Shown: positions 6,796 through 9,528 of the stretch, piece after piece
Layout: every line of letters begins with the position of its first letter
How positions within the stretch are numbered: the stretch's first letter is position 1
Source: Rickettsiales bacterium
Lineage (GTDB): Bacteria > Pseudomonadota > Alphaproteobacteria > Rickettsiales > Deianiraeaceae
Reading direction: 5' to 3'
Assembly (NCBI GenBank): GCA_947378695.1
Contig: CANCKZ010000021.1
Span: 1 to 9,528 of the forward strand
Length of the DNA: 9,528 nucleotides
Notes under the pieces: model-generated
The model's input: only the letters and a program-made list of their open reading frames with translations
Databases searched by the model: none
What the model was told of the DNA's origin: nothing
Translations under genes and position numbers: made by a program

Positions 6796-7203
6796 ATGAT
6801 ATACACAAAAAATTACAAGGTCTATTACGAAGATACCGACGCTGGCGGGGTTGTCTATTACGCAAATTATCTTAAATTTCTTGAAAGGGGGCGAAGCGAT
6901 TTCCTTGCCTCAATTGGTATTTCGCAAGTTGAACTTGGAAGGGGCGGAATATTTTTCGTAGTAAAAAAGTGTAATGTGGAATATTTTGCCTCCGCAAAAC
7001 TGGAAGACGAAGCCTGCGTTTATTCCCAAATTTCCGAAGTTGGTAAAGTTTCAATTGAATTCTTGCAAGAAGTTAGGGTTTCAGAAACGCTGTGCGTTAA
7101 GGCATTTGTGAAAATTGCATGCGTGAAATTGGTGAATGGCGTTTTTAAACCAACGGCAATTCCATTGGAAATTGCAACGCAAATTAAATTGTTGCAAAAA
7201 TAA
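6796..7203 (+). CDS. ybgC: YbgC/4HBT hot-dog fold acyl-CoA thioesterase
   Basis: This 135-residue protein hydrolyses acyl-CoA thioesters; E. coli YbgC acts on short and long acyl-CoAs and is linked to phospholipid metabolism and the Tol-Pal complex. The signature YYEDTDAGGVVYYANYLKFLERGR is nearly identical to the YbgC consensus. D15 (second Asp of EDTD) corresponds to the catalytic Asp of 4-hydroxybenzoyl-CoA thioesterase. Length is normal for the family. A TTG directly before the ATG at 6796 could add one residue; the ATG is preferred. In many proteobacteria ybgC heads the tol-pal cluster, but here it follows yraN by 10 bases and is followed by cyoE, with no tol gene visible in the window. 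Confidence 0.93.
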   Translation: MIYTKNYKVYYEDTDAGGVVYYANYLKFLERGRSDFLASIGISQVELGRGGIFFVVKKCNVEYFASAKLEDEACVYSQISEVGKVSIEFLQEVRVSETLCVKAFVKIACVKLVNGVFKPTAIPLEIATQIKLLQK

Positions 7204-7232
7204 AATTAACTGAATTTGATTCATAAAAAAAA

Positions 7233-8141
7233 ATGAAAAAATATTATATATCCAAACTTGCTTCACTTACAAAAAAAGGCATTATACTTGGAAACCTTCT
7301 TCCTGTAATTGCGGGTTTTTTTTTGGGATTAAAGTATTTTCCAAATAACAATAGCATAATTTTATGTGGAAGCGTAATTTTTTGGTCGTGTATTGTGATA
7401 GCCTCCGGCTGTGTTTTGAACAATTGGTTTGATGCAGAACTTGATCAGAAAATGGAAAGAACGAAAAATCGTGCCTTACCAATGCGGGAGGTCTCACAAA
7501 ATCACGCTTTGATTTTTGGCGTAATTTTATGCTTTGCAGGAATTTTTGGCATGACGATATTCGTGAATAAACTTGCGGGAGGAGTTGCCTTGTTTGGGCT
7601 GTTTTCCTATGTGATACTCTACACACTGATCGCCAAAAGAAACTCAATTTATGGCGTGCATATTGGCTCAATTTCGGGAGCAATTCCCCCAGTGATAGGC
7701 TACACCGCCGTTTCGGGAGTGCTTGATTTCAACGCCATTTGTTTGTTTTTGATAATCGCCCTTTGGCAAATGCCGCATTCTTTTGCGATCGAAATTTTCC
7801 GCCATAATGATTACAAAAACGCAGACATTCCAACCGTTCCTTCCGTTAAAGGTCTTCGATGGACAAGGTGGAGCATTCTTGCCTATGTATCCCTGTTTTT
7901 GGTGGCAAATGTGTGTTTAAGCTTTAAAACTGGGGCAATTCATATGGTGGCAGCGTTTGTTTTATGCGGATATTGGGCAAAAATTGCAAGAAGATCGCCA
8001 CAACTTGGCACAGGAATTTACCCACCAACGGAAAAAGAGGCACTGTGGGCGAAAAAAGTCTTCCTTGGTTCAATCGTTACAATGGTTGGTGTTTGCGTGA
8101 GTATTATCATCAATTGCGTTGTTTTCATCGTCAATTCGTAG
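7233..8141 (+). CDS. cyoE: Heme O synthase (protoheme IX farnesyltransferase), CyoE type
   Basis: This integral membrane prenyltransferase of the UbiA superfamily joins farnesyl diphosphate to heme b to make heme O for terminal oxidases. At 302 residues it matches E. coli CyoE (about 296). The first Asp-rich motif is NNWFDAELDQKMERTKNRALP, with N64, D67 and D71 placed to bind magnesium-diphosphate. The WQMPHSFAIEIFRHNDYKNADIP segment (178-200) is the conserved heme-binding/second motif region, and KRNSIYG.HIGSISGAIPPVIGY follows the family closely. Multiple hydrophobic segments fit the usual nine spans. WQMPHS and ASGCV.NN resemble gammaproteobacterial CyoE more than the CtaB form with WTPPHFWAL. 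The ATG at 7233 comes 29 bases after ybgC, behind a run of A and with no Shine-Dalgarno sequence. A run of nine T (7316-7324) lies within the gene. No oxidase subunit genes are in the window. Confidence 0.95.
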   Translation: MKKYYISKLASLTKKGIILGNLLPVIAGFFLGLKYFPNNNSIILCGSVIFWSCIVIASGCVLNNWFDAELDQKMERTKNRALPMREVSQNHALIFGVILCFAGIFGMTIFVNKLAGGVALFGLFSYVILYTLIAKRNSIYGVHIGSISGAIPPVIGYTAVSGVLDFNAICLFLIIALWQMPHSFAIEIFRHNDYKNADIPTVPSVKGLRWTRWSILAYVSLFLVANVCLSFKTGAIHMVAAFVLCGYWAKIARRSPQLGTGIYPPTEKEALWAKKVFLGSIVTMVGVCVSIIINCVVFIVNS

Positions 8142-8190
8142 GGGGTCTGGGTGGTGTGTCGCCACTCGTCATCACTCCTTTGGTAGCGCC
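8141..8190. other. G+C-rich patch of unknown nature after cyoE
   Basis: By hand count, 32 of these 50 bases are G or C, in strong contrast to the A/T-rich flanks. It starts at the last base of the cyoE stop codon and ends where A/T-rich sequence resumes at 8191. It contains the small hairpin at 8151-8165. It has the look of a dispersed intergenic repeat or a remnant of one, but only one copy is in the window, so this is unproven. Confidence 0.35.
8151..8165 (+). terminator. Short hairpin after cyoE, possible terminator part
   Basis: GTGGTG (8151-8156) can pair with CGCCAC (8160-8165) around a TGT loop, with one G-U pair. It lies 10 bases after the cyoE stop. No T-run follows, so a classical Rho-independent terminator is not supported; the hairpin might only protect the mRNA end. 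Confidence 0.25.
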
Positions 8191-8208
8191 ATATTTATAA
8201 GCATTGTT

Positions 8209-8217
8209 TGTTATAAT
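8209..8217 (+). promoter_or_regulatory. Extended -10 promoter candidate for the outer-membrane protein gene
   Basis: TGTTATAAT carries a perfect TATAAT (8212-8217) preceded by the TGn extended element, which can work without a good -35; none is seen at the right distance. Transcription would start near 8224, leaving a leader of about 85 bases. A TTGACA at 8248-8253 lies further downstream but lacks a matching -10 box. Confidence 0.45.
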
Positions 8218-8256
8218 AATTTACCACCAAAAACTCCTCAAAAAACCTTGACATTT

Positions 8257-8280
8257 CCTGCAAATGCTACTCCCTGCAAA
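8257..8280 (+). repeat. Tandem CCTGCAAA pair upstream of the outer-membrane protein gene
   Basis: CCTGCAAA occurs at 8257-8264 and again at 8273-8280, a spacing of 16 bases start to start, between the putative promoter and the ATG at 8309. Two same-facing sites about 1.5 helical turns apart could be a regulator site or RNA-level element; chance is also possible. Confidence 0.25.
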
Positions 8281-8308
8281 GATTAATCACAACCGTTCAT
8301 AACAACAG

Positions 8309-9277
8309 ATGCACCACAAACAAATGCACTACATCGCAATTTTATTCCTAACCCTCTTCACAACAACCTTCGCAACACAAGCATTCGCAGAAGAAGACAT
8401 TGCCGCACTTCGCAGCGAAATTGCATCACTGAAAGCACAGCAATCGCAAACAGAAGTTGAAGCCTTGAAAAAGGAATTGAGTGAGCTGAAAATTAAAATG
8501 CTGGAAGAAAAACTGGCAAACACAGAAAAACGCCTTGAAGACAAAATCTCAACATCGGAAAAGCGTCTTGATGATAAAATCTCCACTTCTGAAAAACAAA
8601 CTGATAACAAGTTCGAAGCAAAAACTGATAACCTTGATACCAAAATTCAACTGTCAAATTCACAATCGGCGTTAAATATTGGCAATAATACCACAGACGC
8701 AAAAACCTCCGCAACCGCAAAACCACGCCCATTTGCACTAAGTATTGGAGCCGCCTCCGCATCGCTAAAATCAACAAATTATGGTGATACGATGAATCTT
8801 AGCGGTATTGCAGTTGGTGTTTCATACACAAAAAACCGCTTCTTTGCTGAAACATTGATTACCTCCGCAAGCAGAAATGACAGTCTTTCAACTACATCGT
8901 ATTCAACTTGCAGTTGGTATTCATACTACTGCGGATACTCATACAATTACTACAACCTGAAAACAAGTTTAAGTTCACTTGATTTACGCCTTGGTTATAA
9001 ATTTGGTGGAAACATTGTGAAATTTGAACCTTATGTTGGAATTGGAGGTTCAACCATAGCATTAACATTGGAAAATACCTCCACTTATGCAAAATCAAAA
9101 ACATCGGCTGGCTTTTTGCAATTCACCCCCGGTGCCAAATTGAGCATTGGAAGTTCAAATGTTAGGGGGTTCATCGATGTAACAGTTCCTTCGGTTATCT
9201 CAAAAAATGCGGAATATGATGCAATTGGATACAAACCAACTGCTATTACAAAACTTGGTCTTTCTTTCGCATTTTAA
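8309..9277 (+). CDS. Secreted coiled-coil plus outer-membrane beta-barrel protein, 322 aa
   Basis: A signal peptide covers about residues 1-27 (hydrophobic core IAILFLTLFTTTFATQ, cleavage likely after AFA). Residues 28-116 are charged and alanine/leucine/lysine-rich, predicted to be a long coiled coil. Its second half has four 11-residue units (73-83, 84-94, 95-105, 106-116), the first two reading EKRLEDKISTS and EKRLDDKISTS. A polar Asn/Thr/Ser linker (117-139) follows. Residues 140-322 alternate in beta-strand fashion and end in LGLSFAF, with the terminal Phe recognised by the BAM machinery, fitting an eight-strand barrel. A Tyr-rich stretch (198-217) with C201 and C208 is probably a surface loop. 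The coiled coil would sit in the periplasm if the barrel is a monomer, or form a stalk if it trimerises. M6 is an alternative start. I do not recognise a named family. Confidence 0.8.
   Translation: MHHKQMHYIAILFLTLFTTTFATQAFAEEDIAALRSEIASLKAQQSQTEVEALKKELSELKIKMLEEKLANTEKRLEDKISTSEKRLDDKISTSEKQTDNKFEAKTDNLDTKIQLSNSQSALNIGNNTTDAKTSATAKPRPFALSIGAASASLKSTNYGDTMNLSGIAVGVSYTKNRFFAETLITSASRNDSLSTTSYSTCSWYSYYCGYSYNYYNLKTSLSSLDLRLGYKFGGNIVKFEPYVGIGGSTIALTLENTSTYAKSKTSAGFLQFTPGAKLSIGSSNVRGFIDVTVPSVISKNAEYDAIGYKPTAITKLGLSFAF
8525..8656 (+). repeat. Four 33-bp units encoding 11-residue (hendecad) coiled-coil repeats
   Basis: The units start at 8525, 8558, 8591 and 8624. The first two are close at the DNA level and almost identical in protein (one E/D change); the third and fourth have diverged. 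An 11-residue period is typical of right-handed or straight coiled coils. The pattern suggests internal duplication followed by drift. Confidence 0.7.
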
Positions 9278-9289
9278 TTGACATTTCCA

Positions 9290-9327
9290 CTACTATGATT
9301 TTCCTTCACGAAGAATTATCATAGTAG
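9290..9327 (+). promoter_or_regulatory. Perfect 10-bp inverted repeat immediately before valS
   Basis: CTACTATGAT (9290-9299) pairs perfectly with ATCATAGTAG (9318-9327) across an 18-base loop that itself contains CTT/AAG around CACG. The right arm ends three bases before the valS ATG, covering the place a ribosome-binding site would occupy. TATGAT at 9294-9299 also resembles a -10 box, with no -35 at proper spacing. No T-run follows on either strand, so a Rho-independent terminator is unlikely. A translation-controlling hairpin or a protein-binding palindrome is more plausible. Confidence 0.5.
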
Positions 9328-9330
9328 AAA

Positions 9331-9528
9331 ATGACAGAAATCACAAAATTCTTTGAACTTCAAAACGAAACGGAAATCCACAAAAAATGGGACGCACTTG
9401 CGGTTTATAAATATCAAAAATCGCAAAACGAATTTTCAGTTGATACCCCGCCACCAACCGTTTCGGGATACCTTCACATGGGGCATGTTTTTTCATATGT
9501 TCAGTGTGATATCCTTGCCCGTTACCAC
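9331..9528 (+). CDS. valS: Valyl-tRNA synthetase, N-terminal part; 3' end outside window
   Basis: The first 66 codons are present and the gene runs off the right edge. ValRS charges tRNA-Val in the cytoplasm and is a class I aminoacyl-tRNA synthetase. The class I signature HIGH appears as HMGH at residues 49-52, within VDTPPPTVSGYLHMGHVFSYVQ. The TPPPTVSG.LHxGHVFSY wording is that of archaeal and rickettsial ValRS, whereas common bacterial forms read PPPNVTGxLHMGHAF. Rickettsia ValRS is known to have archaeal affinity, so this supports a Rickettsiales-related source. The ATG at 9331 gives a normal short N-terminus (MTEITKFFELQNE). No Shine-Dalgarno sequence is present; an inverted repeat occupies that position. 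The gene lies 53 bp after the outer-membrane protein gene. Confidence 0.93.
   Translation, partial: MTEITKFFELQNETEIHKKWDALAVYKYQKSQNEFSVDTPPPTVSGYLHMGHVFSYVQCDILARYH

Noticed and set aside
8142..8308. tRNA or other structured RNA gene in the gap after cyoE
   Set aside because: No cloverleaf, TpsiC-like arm or long G+C-rich pairing is visible; only a 6-bp hairpin could be found.
9290..9327. Rho-independent terminator between the outer-membrane protein gene and valS
   Set aside because: The stem is A/T-rich and no T-run follows on either strand, so a regulatory hairpin or palindrome is more likely.
1..9528. CRISPR array, insertion sequence or prophage genes
   Set aside because: No regularly spaced repeats, transposase, integrase or phage-like reading frames were seen on either strand.

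Overview
The window comes from an AT-rich bacterial genome, most likely an alphaproteobacterium of the Rickettsiales/Holosporales kind. Three things point there: the start of a valyl-tRNA synthetase with the archaeal-like N-terminal motif known from Rickettsia, an overall A/T-rich codon choice, and Gram-negative envelope genes (glycosyltransferase family 9, YbgC, an outer-membrane beta-barrel). This placement is inferred from motifs read by eye and was not tested with a phylogeny. Almost no gene has a clear Shine-Dalgarno sequence.

Layout. Bases 1-1198 (minus strand) carry a HAD-family phosphatase followed by the start of an AGCS-type sodium:amino-acid symporter, whose 3' part lies outside the window. 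Bases 1307-4530 (plus strand) form a compact operon: two small, unrecognised membrane proteins whose genes overlap (47 and 75 aa), an M3-family oligoendopeptidase F, and a family-9 glycosyltransferase that starts one base after the peptidase stop. This operon runs head-on into the minus-strand block 6341-4472, an M23 (LytM) peptidase followed one base later by an RluB/RsuA-type pseudouridine synthase. The glycosyltransferase and synthase coding regions overlap tail-to-tail by 59 bp.

Bases 6342-6446 are a divergent promoter region in which two well-spaced sigma70-like promoters share overlapping -10 boxes. The rightward one serves yraN (UPF0102), then ybgC (acyl-CoA thioesterase), then possibly cyoE (heme O synthase of the E. 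coli CyoE type). After cyoE comes a 49-bp G+C-rich patch of unknown nature, then a secreted coiled-coil/beta-barrel outer-membrane protein, a perfect 10-bp inverted repeat, and the first 66 codons of valS.

Most of the window is housekeeping: envelope building (glycosyltransferase, M23 peptidase, YbgC, outer-membrane protein), translation (RluB, ValS), respiration (CyoE) and peptide turnover (PepF). I found no clear new multi-gene system. The parts least explained by known families are the overlapping small membrane protein pair, the coiled-coil outer-membrane protein with its Tyr/Cys-rich loop, the G+C-rich patch after cyoE, and the hairpin touching the valS start.
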